Below, piece by piece: positions 25,325 through 33,982 of a DNA stretch of 36,329 nt. This stretch comes from an uncultured bacterium (GTDB taxonomy: Bacteria > Cyanobacteriota > Vampirovibrionia > Gastranaerophilales > Gastranaerophilaceae), in the NCBI GenBank assembly GCA_902774905.1, contig CACYKF010000016.1, positions 1 through 36,329 of the forward strand, read 5' to 3'. A program made the position numbers and the translations under genes. Positions within the stretch are counted from its first letter, which is position 1, and each line of letters starts with the position of its first letter. The notes below the pieces were generated by a model. It ran no database searches, was not told the origin of the DNA, and saw only the letters and a list, made by a program, of their open reading frames with translations.

Positions 25325-25414
25325 TTTAGCTCCTTTTTACTAAGAGTATCACAAATATAGAGCAAAACGAAGATATAAATAAATTCAAAAAATACTTACT
25401 ACAAGTTATAATAT

Positions 25415-25663
25415 TTAAAGTCTTTCAATGTACCAGTTCGACATTCCAAAATGATTAAAATTCCAATGTAATTCAAAATAAAAATTAAACTCCAAAGAGT
25501 TGTCGTCTTTGAAGTTCCAGGAATATTTATTTAATTGTGTTTTGCGGTAACTTTCAAATGCATCCTGAATTTCTTTTGCAAACTTTTTCCTAAATTCAGA
25601 ATACGGAATATCAAGTGTTTCTTTAGTCAATTTATTTTTCACTTTCATTTCGCTTTGCTCCAT
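25415..25663 (-). CDS. Small hypothetical protein
   Basis: An 82-residue protein rich in aromatic residues in its C-terminal half (YSWNFKDDNSLEFNFYFELH). No family is recognised. It follows three other small minus-strand genes (25697-26482), with which it may form one accessory operon. No clear Shine-Dalgarno sequence precedes the chosen ATG. Confidence 0.45.
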   Translation of the reverse strand: MEQSEMKVKNKLTKETLDIPYSEFRKKFAKEIQDAFESYRKTQLNKYSWNFKDDNSLEFNFYFELHWNFNHFGMSNWYIERL

Positions 25664-25696
25664 TACAGATACAGGCTCACAAGTTTCGGCTTCGCC

Positions 25697-25906
25697 TTAA
25701 CTGTTCGCTTTGTAAAAATCATCTTCAAACCCTCTTATATTATCGAGCTCAATATTGTACCGTTTGCCGGTCTTATCAACACAAGTTGCGAAATCGACGG
25801 TTTTATCGGCAAATTTGTTCTCCCACAAGCAAATTAACAAACCGATTTCTTGCGATTTTAAGTTCAAAATCTTTGTTCCGTATAACTTATAATTTTTTTC
25901 AACCAT
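25697..25906 (-). CDS. Small hypothetical protein
   Basis: A 69-residue soluble protein with no recognised domain, containing LLICLWENKFADK and RYNIELDNIRGFEDDF. Its ATG lies 3 bp after the stop of the upstream gene (25910-26122), and AAAGGATAAATT precedes it, so translation is probably coupled. Confidence 0.55.
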   Translation of the reverse strand: MVEKNYKLYGTKILNLKSQEIGLLICLWENKFADKTVDFATCVDKTGKRYNIELDNIRGFEDDFYKANS

Positions 25907-25909
25907 AAT

Positions 25910-26122
25910 TTATCCTTTCGTTATTGTAATATCTGCGTATATCTCATCCGGTTTGTCGGGATCAATCAAAAAATCTTTATCAAATACATATCTTTCACCA
26001 TCCGGTGCAACGCAGCCGACAATGTTGTGTTCGCCAAAACAAACAACTTTAAACTCTTCGCTATCTTTTTCAAACCAACCTTTTAGCTTTTTTAATCTGT
26101 ATTTTTTACCGATTTCAATCAT
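25910..26122 (-). CDS. Small hypothetical protein, beta-rich
   Basis: A 70-residue protein with the pattern of a small beta-barrel (GKKYRLKKLKGWFEKDSEEF, then VVCFGEHNIVGCVAPDGERY), but I cannot name a family. AAAGGAGCACACT precedes the ATG. The first of two closely spaced genes; the next starts 3 bp after its stop. Confidence 0.55.
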   Translation of the reverse strand: MIEIGKKYRLKKLKGWFEKDSEEFKVVCFGEHNIVGCVAPDGERYVFDKDFLIDPDKPDEIYADITITKG

Positions 26123-26226
26123 AGTGTGCTCCTTTCAAGCTACACCATTCATCACTCTTTTCATAAGAAACATCAACCATATGTGTCTAAAACGTATCAT
26201 TCTGACATAATAATTTTTGAACACGA

Positions 26227-26258
26227 TTTAAACGGCTTTTAAACACCTTTTAAACGGC
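26227..26258. repeat. Three 11-bp tandem repeats
   Basis: (T)TTTAAACGGC, TTTTAAACACC and TTTTAAACGGC in a row, followed by ATTTAAAT, in the gap 26123-26260. The period is one helical turn, as in binding-site arrays. The start of the window (8-18) contains the similar TTAAACGGCATTTA. Confidence 0.6.
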
Positions 26259-26260
26259 AT

Positions 26261-26482
26261 TTAAATTTCAACTTCTTTTTCGTGGTCAATAAAGAATGCG
26301 TTTAGCACATCTGCATCATTTCGCAGGTGCTTAATTACCGGCGCAAGATTGTAGCATTCTTCAATATCAGGTTGGTTTGCCACAAAATAATCAATAACAA
26401 CTGCTGTGTTATAAATATTCTCCGACCACTTGCTTAACTGTTTGAATTCTTTTGGAGTAATATTCAATCCGACCTTTTCCAT
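26261..26482 (-). CDS. Small hypothetical protein
   Basis: A 73-residue helical acidic protein (ITPKEFKQLSKWSENIYNTA, NLAPVIKHLRNDADVLNAFF) with no family recognised. GGAGGTCGTAA precedes the ATG. The region upstream to 26580 contains promoters for this gene and the divergent one. Confidence 0.5.
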   Translation of the reverse strand: MEKVGLNITPKEFKQLSKWSENIYNTAVVIDYFVANQPDIEECYNLAPVIKHLRNDADVLNAFFIDHEKEVEI

Positions 26483-26580
26483 TTACGACCTCCTTTAACG
26501 TGTCGTATACATCACTCAAAGCCAGAATTAAATCAAGTTAATGTTTTACATGCCACTTATTTTTAGGCTATAGTAATAAT

Positions 26581-27321
26581 ATGAGCAACTTATCACCTGC
26601 AGATATTAAATATTTAGATAATGCTTTAAGGCTTGAAACGGGATTTATTGTAAGATTTACAAAAGAATCCTTTGCTGAATTTTTTCAACATTTTAATATT
26701 AATATTTATGATGAAAAATATACTGCAAATGGAACATCTATGACTAATATTTTACACACATTTTGGAATTTAGAAGACAACAAACTTGTTGCTATGACAT
26801 TATTAGAACTTGCGTCATTATTTCGCAATAGAGAATTAGCAATCCCAATGTATGTTAAATTTTCGGTTGAAATTGAAAAAATTGCTAATAAATTACAGAT
26901 GTACCCTTCTAAAAAAGTAGAGGTAAATAACAATATGATAAATAATATTGAAGACGCTGAAGTTACAATCAATATAAGACCTGAAATATATGAACATATA
27001 AAAAGATATTTTGCGACTCAAGATTATTATCACGCAGTAGAAGAAGCATACAAAATTGTTAGGCAAAAATTAAGGGAGTTAACGGGAGAAGAAAAAGCAA
27101 GTCAGGCATTTAGCGAAACAAATATTGAAAAAATATTTGGACACAAAGCTAAAGATGATACCGAAAAAGATTTTTTTGATGGGGTAAAATTTATAAATAT
27201 GGCAATACAAATGTTTAGAAACGAAAAAGCACACACTCCGGCAAAACAATTAGATAGAAATTTAGCAATACATTATATTTCTCTGGCAAGTTTAGCGTAT
27301 GAATTAATATCAAAAAATTAG
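26581..27321 (+). CDS. TIGR02391 (Ymh)-family protein
   Basis: A 246-residue protein. The C-terminal third (about 160-245) matches my recollection of the TIGR02391/Hypoth_Ymh family: AYKIVRQKLRELTG, FFDGVKFINMAIQMFRNEKAH and LDRNLAIHYISLASLAYELI. Proteins of this family are often found in or beside type I restriction loci and other defence islands; their biochemical activity is not established. It is 142 bp upstream of hsdR on the same strand. A -10-like TATAGTAATAAT is immediately before the ATG, with no Shine-Dalgarno, so this transcript may also be leaderless or nearly so. Confidence 0.75.
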   Translation: MSNLSPADIKYLDNALRLETGFIVRFTKESFAEFFQHFNINIYDEKYTANGTSMTNILHTFWNLEDNKLVAMTLLELASLFRNRELAIPMYVKFSVEIEKIANKLQMYPSKKVEVNNNMINNIEDAEVTINIRPEIYEHIKRYFATQDYYHAVEEAYKIVRQKLRELTGEEKASQAFSETNIEKIFGHKAKDDTEKDFFDGVKFINMAIQMFRNEKAHTPAKQLDRNLAIHYISLASLAYELISKN

Positions 27322-27404
27322 GTTTTGCAAATTCGCTACTCAGTGCGTACTGATTTTATATGTCCATATTTGGCACAGTAATAAAGTAATATAAACATAA
27401 AAGA

Positions 27405-27436
27405 CATATTGCCATGTTCATGGTAGTATTGGCATA
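27405..27436. promoter_or_regulatory. Nested palindrome in the hsdR upstream region
   Basis: CCATGTTCATGG (27412-27423; 5-bp arms, 2-bp centre) lies inside an outer imperfect repeat CATATTGCCA / TGGCATATG (27405-27436). It is 30-60 bp before the hsdR ATG, a plausible position for an operator. Confidence 0.45.
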
Positions 27437-27463
27437 TGAATTTTATGTAGTTGAGGGTTTTGA

Positions 27464-30250
27464 ATGGGCTATCAAAGTGAAGCAGAATTAGAAAATAAAT
27501 TGATTGAAAAACTTAAAACACAAGGTTATGAGAGAGTTTTAATTAATGATTATTCAGAACTTGAAAATAATTTCCGAGAACAACTTAATAAATTTAATAA
27601 AAAATCATTAGATGAGAAACCTTTAACTGATAAAGAATTTGAGAGAGTATTAAATATTCTTAATGGCAAAAGTGTTCTGCAATCTGCAATAAAATTAAGA
27701 GAAAAAATAGATTTTGACAGAGAAGACGGTACAAAAATATATTTAAAATTATTATCAGAAAATGCCGAAGACAATATTTATCAAGTTTCAAATCAAATTA
27801 CTGTTCAAGGTAAGTATAAAAACAGATATGATGTTACCATTTTAATTAATGGTTTACCATTAGTTCAAATAGAACTAAAGCGTAGCGGTATTGATATCAA
27901 TGAAGCTATTAATCAGATTGATAGATACCGTATCCATTCATATCGTGGATTATTTCATTACATACAAATTTATGTTGTTTCAAATAGTGTAGAAACAAGA
28001 TATTTTGCAAATACTGATGCCCAAAGATTATTAAAATCTCTAACATTTTATTGGACAACTGAAACAAACGAGAGAATAAATAAACTGGAAGATTTTTCAT
28101 CTTCTTTCTTTAACAAAACCCGTTTATTGAAGAATATTACCCGTTATATGGTAATTAATGAAACAGATAAAAATCTCATTGTTATGCGCCCTTATCAAAT
28201 ATATGCCACAGAAGCGTTAATCAGACATGCATTAGACACCGGTAAAAACGGATATATTTGGCATACAACAGGGTCAGGTAAAACATTAACAAGTTGGAAA
28301 TGTGCAAATTTACTATCAAAAGAACAAAGCATTAAAAAAGTATTTTTCTTGATCGATAGGAAAGATCTTGATACGCAGACAAAAGAAGAATTTAATAAAT
28401 TTGAAAAAGATTGTGTTGATGAAACTGATAAAACTGAAACATTAGTAAAACAGATAAAAGATATTGATAGAAAATTAATAGTTACAACCATTCAAAAAAT
28501 GGCAAATGCTATAAAAAATCCGAGATATTCAAAAATATTGGATAATTATAAAGATGAAAAAGTTATATTTATAATAGATGAATGCCATAGGTCCCAATTT
28601 GGAGAAATGCATACTACTATAAAACATCATTTTAAACATGCGCAATATTTCGGTTTCACAGGTACACCTCGTTTTGATGAGAATAAATCTCAAAATGGAC
28701 TCAGAACATCTGATTTATTTGAAAAATGTTTACATACATATTTAATCAAGAATGCAATATATGACCACAATGTTTTAGGATTTTCAATTGAATATATTCA
28801 AACATTCAAAGGTCAATATGATGAAAATGATAAAACCATGGTTGAAGGTATTGATACTGACGAAGTTTATATGGCAGATGAGAGAATTGACTTGGTTGCA
28901 AATCATATAATAAATAACCATAAGTGCAAAACTGTAAACGGTAAATATACAGCTATTTTCGCCACATCTTCAATCCCTGCACTTGCTAAATATTACGATA
29001 AAATCAAAAGTTTAAATTCTGATTTAAAAATTGCTGCAGTTTTTTCATATGGTGAAAATGAAGATTTAGAAGGTAAAGATGAACATAGCAAAGATATTTT
29101 AGCAAGAATAATTGATGATTATAATAAAGAATTTGATACTAATTTTTCATTAGAAACCTTTGCTGCATACAACAAAGATATTGCTAACAGATTAAAAATC
29201 AAAAAATCGCCGAAAATTGATATTTTACTTGTAGTAAATATGTATTTAACAGGTTTTGATTCAAGACCACTTAATACTTTGTATGTTGATAAAAATCTTG
29301 AATGGCACAACTTAGTACAAGCATTTTCAAGGACAAACAGGGTTGAAATGGCTTCAAAACCTTTTGGTAATATTATTTGTTACAGAAATCTTAAATCTAA
29401 TACAGATAAAGCCTTAAGATTATTCAGTAATGAATTAGAAGCAGATACAGAAAACAATCCGCCAATATGGATAATTCCGGGTTATGGATATTTTAGAGAC
29501 AAATTTAAGGAGTTGGCATTCAAGTTACTGTCTATTGCGCCAACAGTTCAAAGTGTAGATGATTTAATGAGCGAAGATGCGCAAAGAGAATTTGTTATTG
29601 CTTTTAGAGAATTGTCAAAAATAAAATCAATTCTTACGACATTTTCGGAATTTTCATGGGCGGATGTTGAAGATGCTTTAACTTGTCAGGGGTATGAAGA
29701 TTATAAGAGCAGATATTTAACATTATATGATTTTGTTAAAAAGGAACGTAATGCAGAAAAAGTTTCAATTCTTGATGATATTGATTTTGCTATTGAAGTT
29801 ATTCAAACAGATAAGATAAATGTTACATATATCATGAATTTATTAAGAAATGTCGATATCGCCAACAAAAAACAGCAAGCAAAAGATTTGGAACATATTA
29901 AGCAAGAGTTAGATAGAACCGATAATCCAGAATTAAGAAGAAAAGTTGATTTAATTAGAGCATTTATCGATAGAGTAATGCCTACAATAAAACAAAATGA
30001 TTCAATCGATGAAGCATTTGCTAATTTTGAATCAGAACAAAGAAATAAAGAAATTGAAGATTTCGCAAATAAACAAGAAATTAATGCAGAGTTTTTGAAA
30101 CAGACAATTTCAGACTATGAATTTTCAAATACAATAAATAAAAAAGATATAATAACAGGTATTGATAGACCTATAAAATTTAAAGAAAAACATGAACTTG
30201 TTGCAAAAATAATTCGATTTATTAAGGAAAATGTATTTAAATATCAATAG
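27464..30250 (+). CDS. hsdR: Type I restriction enzyme R subunit
   Basis: A 928-residue HsdR, the motor and nuclease subunit of a type I restriction-modification complex. The N-terminal PD-(D/E)xK nuclease has Asp123 and QIELKRSG (Glu137, Lys139). The SF2 translocase has Walker A TTGSGKT (268-274), DECH (372-375), FGFTGTPR and the later QAFSRTNR motif. A helical C-terminal domain contacts the methylase core. Length is normal. GAGGG precedes the ATG. The hsdM Shine-Dalgarno overlaps its end, so R, M, RhuM-Fic and S are one operon. It lacks obvious lesions, so restriction should be possible whenever a functional S subunit is present. Confidence 0.96.
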   Translation: MGYQSEAELENKLIEKLKTQGYERVLINDYSELENNFREQLNKFNKKSLDEKPLTDKEFERVLNILNGKSVLQSAIKLREKIDFDREDGTKIYLKLLSENAEDNIYQVSNQITVQGKYKNRYDVTILINGLPLVQIELKRSGIDINEAINQIDRYRIHSYRGLFHYIQIYVVSNSVETRYFANTDAQRLLKSLTFYWTTETNERINKLEDFSSSFFNKTRLLKNITRYMVINETDKNLIVMRPYQIYATEALIRHALDTGKNGYIWHTTGSGKTLTSWKCANLLSKEQSIKKVFFLIDRKDLDTQTKEEFNKFEKDCVDETDKTETLVKQIKDIDRKLIVTTIQKMANAIKNPRYSKILDNYKDEKVIFIIDECHRSQFGEMHTTIKHHFKHAQYFGFTGTPRFDENKSQNGLRTSDLFEKCLHTYLIKNAIYDHNVLGFSIEYIQTFKGQYDENDKTMVEGIDTDEVYMADERIDLVANHIINNHKCKTVNGKYTAIFATSSIPALAKYYDKIKSLNSDLKIAAVFSYGENEDLEGKDEHSKDILARIIDDYNKEFDTNFSLETFAAYNKDIANRLKIKKSPKIDILLVVNMYLTGFDSRPLNTLYVDKNLEWHNLVQAFSRTNRVEMASKPFGNIICYRNLKSNTDKALRLFSNELEADTENNPPIWIIPGYGYFRDKFKELAFKLLSIAPTVQSVDDLMSEDAQREFVIAFRELSKIKSILTTFSEFSWADVEDALTCQGYEDYKSRYLTLYDFVKKERNAEKVSILDDIDFAIEVIQTDKINVTYIMNLLRNVDIANKKQQAKDLEHIKQELDRTDNPELRRKVDLIRAFIDRVMPTIKQNDSIDEAFANFESEQRNKEIEDFANKQEINAEFLKQTISDYEFSNTINKKDIITGIDRPIKFKEKHELVAKIIRFIKENVFKYQ

Positions 30251-30259
30251 GAGTTGAGA

Positions 30260-31828
30260 ATGGTAGATATTGCGGTACAAAAAGAACAAAAAGCTGAACT
30301 ACATAGCAAATTATGGGAAATGGCAAATAATTTGCGTGGGAATATGGAAGCTTATGAATTTAAAAATTATATTCTTGGTTTAATATTCTATCGTTATTTA
30401 TCTGAACGTACCGAAAATTATATGAAAGAACTTTTAAAGGATGATGGTATATCTTATGCAGAAGCTTGGGACGATGAAGAATATAGAGAAGGTTTAAAAG
30501 AAGAATCTATCGATTATTTGGGTTATGTCATAGAACCAAAATATCTTTTTTCTCATGTAATAAAATTAATTGAAACAGGAGAATTTGATGTTGAATATAT
30601 GGAAAAGATAATAAACTCAATATCTGAAAGTACACAAGGACACGATTCCCAAGAAGATTTTGAAGGATTATGGGAAGATATGGATTTAAGATCTTCCAAA
30701 CTTGGTAAAGAAGTTTCTCATCGTTCAAAATTAATTGCAAAAATCCTAAATACAATTAACACAATAGATTTCCATTTAGAAAATATGGAACTTGATGTAT
30801 TGGGTGATGCATATGAATATTTAATCGGTATGTTTGCACAAACCGCCGGCAAGAAAGGTGGAGAATTTTATACTCCGGTTAATATGTCAAAACTTGTCGC
30901 CAAACTTGCAACTGTCGGTTTAAGTGAAGCAAGAACAGTTTCTGACTGCGCCTGCGGTTCAGGCGGTTTATTGTTGCAAGTAGGTAAATATATAAAAGTG
31001 GGTCAATATTATGGTCAGGAATTAACAAGTACAACATATAACCTTGCAAGAATGAATATGTTACTTCATGGAATTCCTTATAACAATTTTGAAATAACAA
31101 ATTGTGATACCCTTGAAGATGAAAGATATGAGGATAGAAAATATACTGTACAAGTAGCAAACCCACCATATTCTACCAATTGGAGTGCAAATTCAAAATT
31201 TTTAGATGATGAAAGATTTTCAGCTTATGGTAAACTTGCACCGAAATCTACTGCGGATTTTGCTTTTGTTCAGCACATGATTTATCACATGGATTCTGAT
31301 GGCAGAATAGCAGTCTTATTACCACATGGAGTATTGTTCAGAGGGAATGCTGAAGAAACTATAAGAAAGTATATAGTTAAAGATTTAAACTATTTAGATG
31401 CTGTTATTGGTTTACCTGCAAATTGTTTCCAAGGAACGTCGATCCCTGTCTGTTGTATAGTGTTAAAAAGAGAACGTAACGGCAACAGTGATAATATTTG
31501 CTTTATAGATGCATCTAAATATTACACACAAGGTAAAGCGCAAAACTCTATTTCTCAAGAAGATATTGACAGAATAGTTAATGCCTATACGGAAAGAAAA
31601 GATATCGAAAAATTCTGTCATATAGCGACAATGGAAGAAATTGAAGAAAATGACTATAATTTAAATATTCCAAGATATGTTGATACTTTTGAACCTGAAC
31701 CGGAAGTAGATTTACAAGAAGTTGCAAGTGATATTCGTAAAGTTCAGGCGGAGATAAAAGATATTGATAAGGAGTTGAAGCCGTTTTTTGATGAATTGGG
31801 ATTAGATTTCCCGTTTGGAGAAAATTAA
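30260..31828 (+). CDS. hsdM: Type I restriction-modification DNA methyltransferase (M subunit)
   Basis: A 522-residue N6-adenine methyltransferase. An N-terminal HsdM helical domain (about 10-150) is followed by GGEFYTPVNMSKL (200-212), SAM-binding motif I DCACGSGG (229-236) and catalytic NPPY (301-304). The C-terminal helix contacts HsdS. The ATG at 30260 is preferred to a TTG two codons earlier because it leaves a proper 6-nt gap after TAGGAG. Two bases separate its stop from the RhuM-Fic start. It should methylate the site chosen by whichever HsdS is expressed. Confidence 0.96.
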   Translation: MVDIAVQKEQKAELHSKLWEMANNLRGNMEAYEFKNYILGLIFYRYLSERTENYMKELLKDDGISYAEAWDDEEYREGLKEESIDYLGYVIEPKYLFSHVIKLIETGEFDVEYMEKIINSISESTQGHDSQEDFEGLWEDMDLRSSKLGKEVSHRSKLIAKILNTINTIDFHLENMELDVLGDAYEYLIGMFAQTAGKKGGEFYTPVNMSKLVAKLATVGLSEARTVSDCACGSGGLLLQVGKYIKVGQYYGQELTSTTYNLARMNMLLHGIPYNNFEITNCDTLEDERYEDRKYTVQVANPPYSTNWSANSKFLDDERFSAYGKLAPKSTADFAFVQHMIYHMDSDGRIAVLLPHGVLFRGNAEETIRKYIVKDLNYLDAVIGLPANCFQGTSIPVCCIVLKRERNGNSDNICFIDASKYYTQGKAQNSISQEDIDRIVNAYTERKDIEKFCHIATMEEIEENDYNLNIPRYVDTFEPEPEVDLQEVASDIRKVQAEIKDIDKELKPFFDELGLDFPFGEN

Positions 31829-31830
31829 TA

Positions 31831-32814
31831 ATGGAAAACCAAATTGCAATATATAAAAATAACGATGGAAATATTGAATGTAGTGTAAATCTACGAGACA
31901 ATACACTATGGCTTTCTTTAGACCAAATAGCAACAGTTTTTCAGAAAAATAAATCTACAATATCACGACATATAAAAAATATTTTTGAAACGGAAGAATT
32001 GGATAAAGATTCAGTTGTTGCATTTTTTGCAACAACTGCCAACGACGGAAAAACCTATAATGTAGCTTATTACAATTTGGATATGATAATTTCTGTCGGT
32101 TATAGAATTAATTCAAAAATTGCTACAAATTTTAGAAAATGGGCAACAAATGTTTTAAAAAATTATTTAACACAGGGTTATGCAATTAATGAAAAATTAT
32201 TAAGTGATAAACAGGAAAAAATACAAACTCTACAAACAACAGTAAGTTTACTAACAAGAAGTTTAACAAATCAAATTGAATCACTTGATGATGCACAGCA
32301 AGTCGCAAAAATTTTGGATAATTTTGCAAAAGGGCTTGATTTGCTTGACAACTTTGATCATAAAACATTAGATGTAAAAGGCTCTACACAAAAAGAAGCT
32401 GTTATAATTCCTGTTAAAGAATTTTTATCAGTAATAAACGAAATGAAATCGGAATTTGCATCTGATGTTTTTGCAAATCCGAAAGATGATAGTTTTGAAA
32501 GTTCTGTAAATCAAATTTATCAAACTTTTGGCGGAAATGATTGTTATCCGACATTAGAAGAAAAAGCTGCAATGCTGTTATATTTGATAACTAAAAATCA
32601 CTCTTTCTCTGATGGGAATAAACGTATTGCGGCAAGTTGCTTCTTGTACTTTTTAGAAAAAAATGGAATTTTGTATAAAAATAATTTGCCTATCATTGAT
32701 AACGGAACTTTATTTGCATTAACCATATTAATTGCCGAAAGCAATCCAAAAGAAATGGAAACAATGAAGCAAATTGTTATAAGTGTTCTAAATCAAGGAG
32801 GAGTTTGTGACTAA
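31831..32814 (+). CDS. RhuM-like N-terminus fused to Fic/Doc domain
   Basis: A 327-residue protein. Residues 1-115 are RhuM-type (LWLSLDQIATVFQKNKSTIS, an HTH-like region, and VGYRINSKIATNFRKWAT). Residues 190-320 are a Fic/Doc fold with the catalytic motif HSFSDGNKR (257-265), a near match to HxFx(D/E)GN(G/K)R, so NMP transfer (Fic) or Doc-like kinase activity is likely. It starts 2 bp after hsdM and its stop overlaps the GTG of hsdS by 8 bp, so it is translated between methylase and specificity subunits. RhuM-Fic genes recur within type I restriction operons; a regulatory or back-up toxic role is inference. Confidence 0.9.
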   Translation: MENQIAIYKNNDGNIECSVNLRDNTLWLSLDQIATVFQKNKSTISRHIKNIFETEELDKDSVVAFFATTANDGKTYNVAYYNLDMIISVGYRINSKIATNFRKWATNVLKNYLTQGYAINEKLLSDKQEKIQTLQTTVSLLTRSLTNQIESLDDAQQVAKILDNFAKGLDLLDNFDHKTLDVKGSTQKEAVIIPVKEFLSVINEMKSEFASDVFANPKDDSFESSVNQIYQTFGGNDCYPTLEEKAAMLLYLITKNHSFSDGNKRIAASCFLYFLEKNGILYKNNLPIIDNGTLFALTILIAESNPKEMETMKQIVISVLNQGGVCD

Positions 32815-32875
32815 TTCTGAAACAAAAAATTTTTCACAAAATGTATCCTCAAGTTATCATCTTGAAGAGGTATAA
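32807..32875 (+). other. Expressed start of hsdS, out of frame in this orientation (23 codons)
   Basis: GTG at 32807 has an excellent Shine-Dalgarno AAGGAGG (32795-32801) and overlaps the previous stop. It reads MTNSETKNFSQNVSSSYHLE through the left inverted repeat, then meets TAA at 32873-32875. Inversion at the 22-bp repeats would join it in frame to the hsdS now lying on the minus strand. This is the real translation start of the locus. Confidence 0.85.
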
Positions 32876-33980
32876 TGACGAGTGGGTTGAAAAAAGAATA
32901 GAAAAGGTTTTAAAAATTAAGCACGGAAAAGATCAAAAGGCAATTGAGAACAATGATGGAATATATCCGATTTTGGCAACAAGCGGGGAAATAGGACGCT
33001 CAAATACTTTTTTATGGGATAAACCTTGCGTTTTAATAGGAAGAAAAGGAACAATTAATAAACCACAGTATATGGATACTCCGTTTTGGACTGTTGATAC
33101 ATTATTCTATTCGGATGTTTTTCAAAACAATAATGCAAAATATTTATATTATTTATTTAATACAATAAATTGGAAAAAATATGATGAGTCAACAGGGGTA
33201 CCAAGTTTAAGTGCTAAAACTATTGAGAGAATAAAAATTAAAATATCTAACAATCTTCGAGAGCAAGAAAAAATAGCATCTTTTTTGACATTAATTGATA
33301 AGAAAATTGAAAAACAAAAAGAGCTTGTTGAACTCCTCAAGAAGTATAAAAGAGGATTGTTTTCAGCAATATTCAGCCAAAAATTGAAATTCAAAGACGA
33401 TAACGGAAACGATTATCCGGCATGGGAAGAAAAAAGATTGGGGGATATTTGTAAAATTGTAGGAGGTGGAACTCCAGATACTAATAATGTTAAATATTGG
33501 GGTGATGATATCAATTGGTTTACACCAACAGAAATAATAAAAAAATATGCAGATAGCAGTAATAGAAAGATTTCTAGACTAGGTTTATTAAAAAGTTCTG
33601 CCAAAATATTACCAATAGGTACTGTATTATTGACTACTCGTGCGACCTTAGGAGAAATGTCAATTTTGAGCATTGAAGCTACAACTAATCAAGGTTTTCA
33701 ATCACTGATACCTGTTAAAGATGAGGCATCAAGTGAATTTATATATTATTGCCAACCAATTATAAAACATTTTTGCTATAAATATGCCAACGGTTCAACA
33801 TTTTTAGAAATAAGCAAGCAGACTTTAGCAAAATTAAAATTAATGATACCAAATAAAGATGAACAAAATAAAATATCAGATTTTTTATCAAAATTTGATA
33901 ATAAAATCCAACAAGAAGAATGTATATTAAGTAATTTAAAAACTTACAAAAAGGGGTTGTTACAGCAGATGTTTATATAA
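32841..33980 (+). CDS. hsdS: Type I specificity subunit, frame-disconnected from its start (allele A)
   Basis: A 379-codon HsdS with two target-recognition half-domains. TRD1 spans about 10-145 (DEWVEKRIEKVLKIKHGKDQ), followed by conserved helix KIASFLTLIDKKIEKQKEL, the spacer FKDDNGNDYPAWEEK, TRD2 about 200-345, and a final helix ending KKGLLQQMFI. The ATG at 32841 has no Shine-Dalgarno. Its frame differs from the operon's GTG start at 32807, which terminates at 32875. The usual N-terminal PKLRFKG lead-in is missing here, though present in allele B, consistent with a small deletion next to the inverted repeat. I infer that this allele is silent or weakly expressed as sequenced. It converges on allele B with an 8-bp overlap. 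Confidence 0.88.
   Translation: MYPQVIILKRYNDEWVEKRIEKVLKIKHGKDQKAIENNDGIYPILATSGEIGRSNTFLWDKPCVLIGRKGTINKPQYMDTPFWTVDTLFYSDVFQNNNAKYLYYLFNTINWKKYDESTGVPSLSAKTIERIKIKISNNLREQEKIASFLTLIDKKIEKQKELVELLKKYKRGLFSAIFSQKLKFKDDNGNDYPAWEEKRLGDICKIVGGGTPDTNNVKYWGDDINWFTPTEIIKKYADSSNRKISRLGLLKSSAKILPIGTVLLTTRATLGEMSILSIEATTNQGFQSLIPVKDEASSEFIYYCQPIIKHFCYKYANGSTFLEISKQTLAKLKLMIPNKDEQNKISDFLSKFDNKIQQEECILSNLKTYKKGLLQQMFI
32847..32868 (+). repeat. Outer inverted repeat, left (22 bp)
   Basis: Perfect inverse complement of 35225-35246. Its core TCAAGTTATCATCTTGA has 5-bp dyad arms (TCAAG/CTTGA) around a 7-bp centre, the usual form of a tyrosine-recombinase crossover site. It encodes SSYHLE in both alleles. 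Confidence 0.92.
33309..33434 (+). repeat. Inner inverted repeat, left (126 bp)
   Basis: Matches the reverse complement of 34528-34653 at 125 of 126 positions; the single difference is at 33360. It covers the conserved helix and spacer between the two target-recognition domains. Identity falls off sharply on both sides, as expected for homology maintained by recombination. Confidence 0.93.
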
Positions 33981-33982
33981 AC
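33971..33982. repeat. 12-bp palindrome at the convergent hsdS stop codons
   Basis: GTTTATATAAAC is a perfect palindrome that supplies both stop codons of the overlapping convergent alleles (33978-33980 and 33973-33975). It is nearly central in the invertible cassette. Confidence 0.8.

Noticed and set aside
26706-26972. Minus-strand frame inside the TIGR02391-like gene
   Set aside because: It is a shadow of the plus-strand gene, without ribosome-binding site or recognisable protein features.
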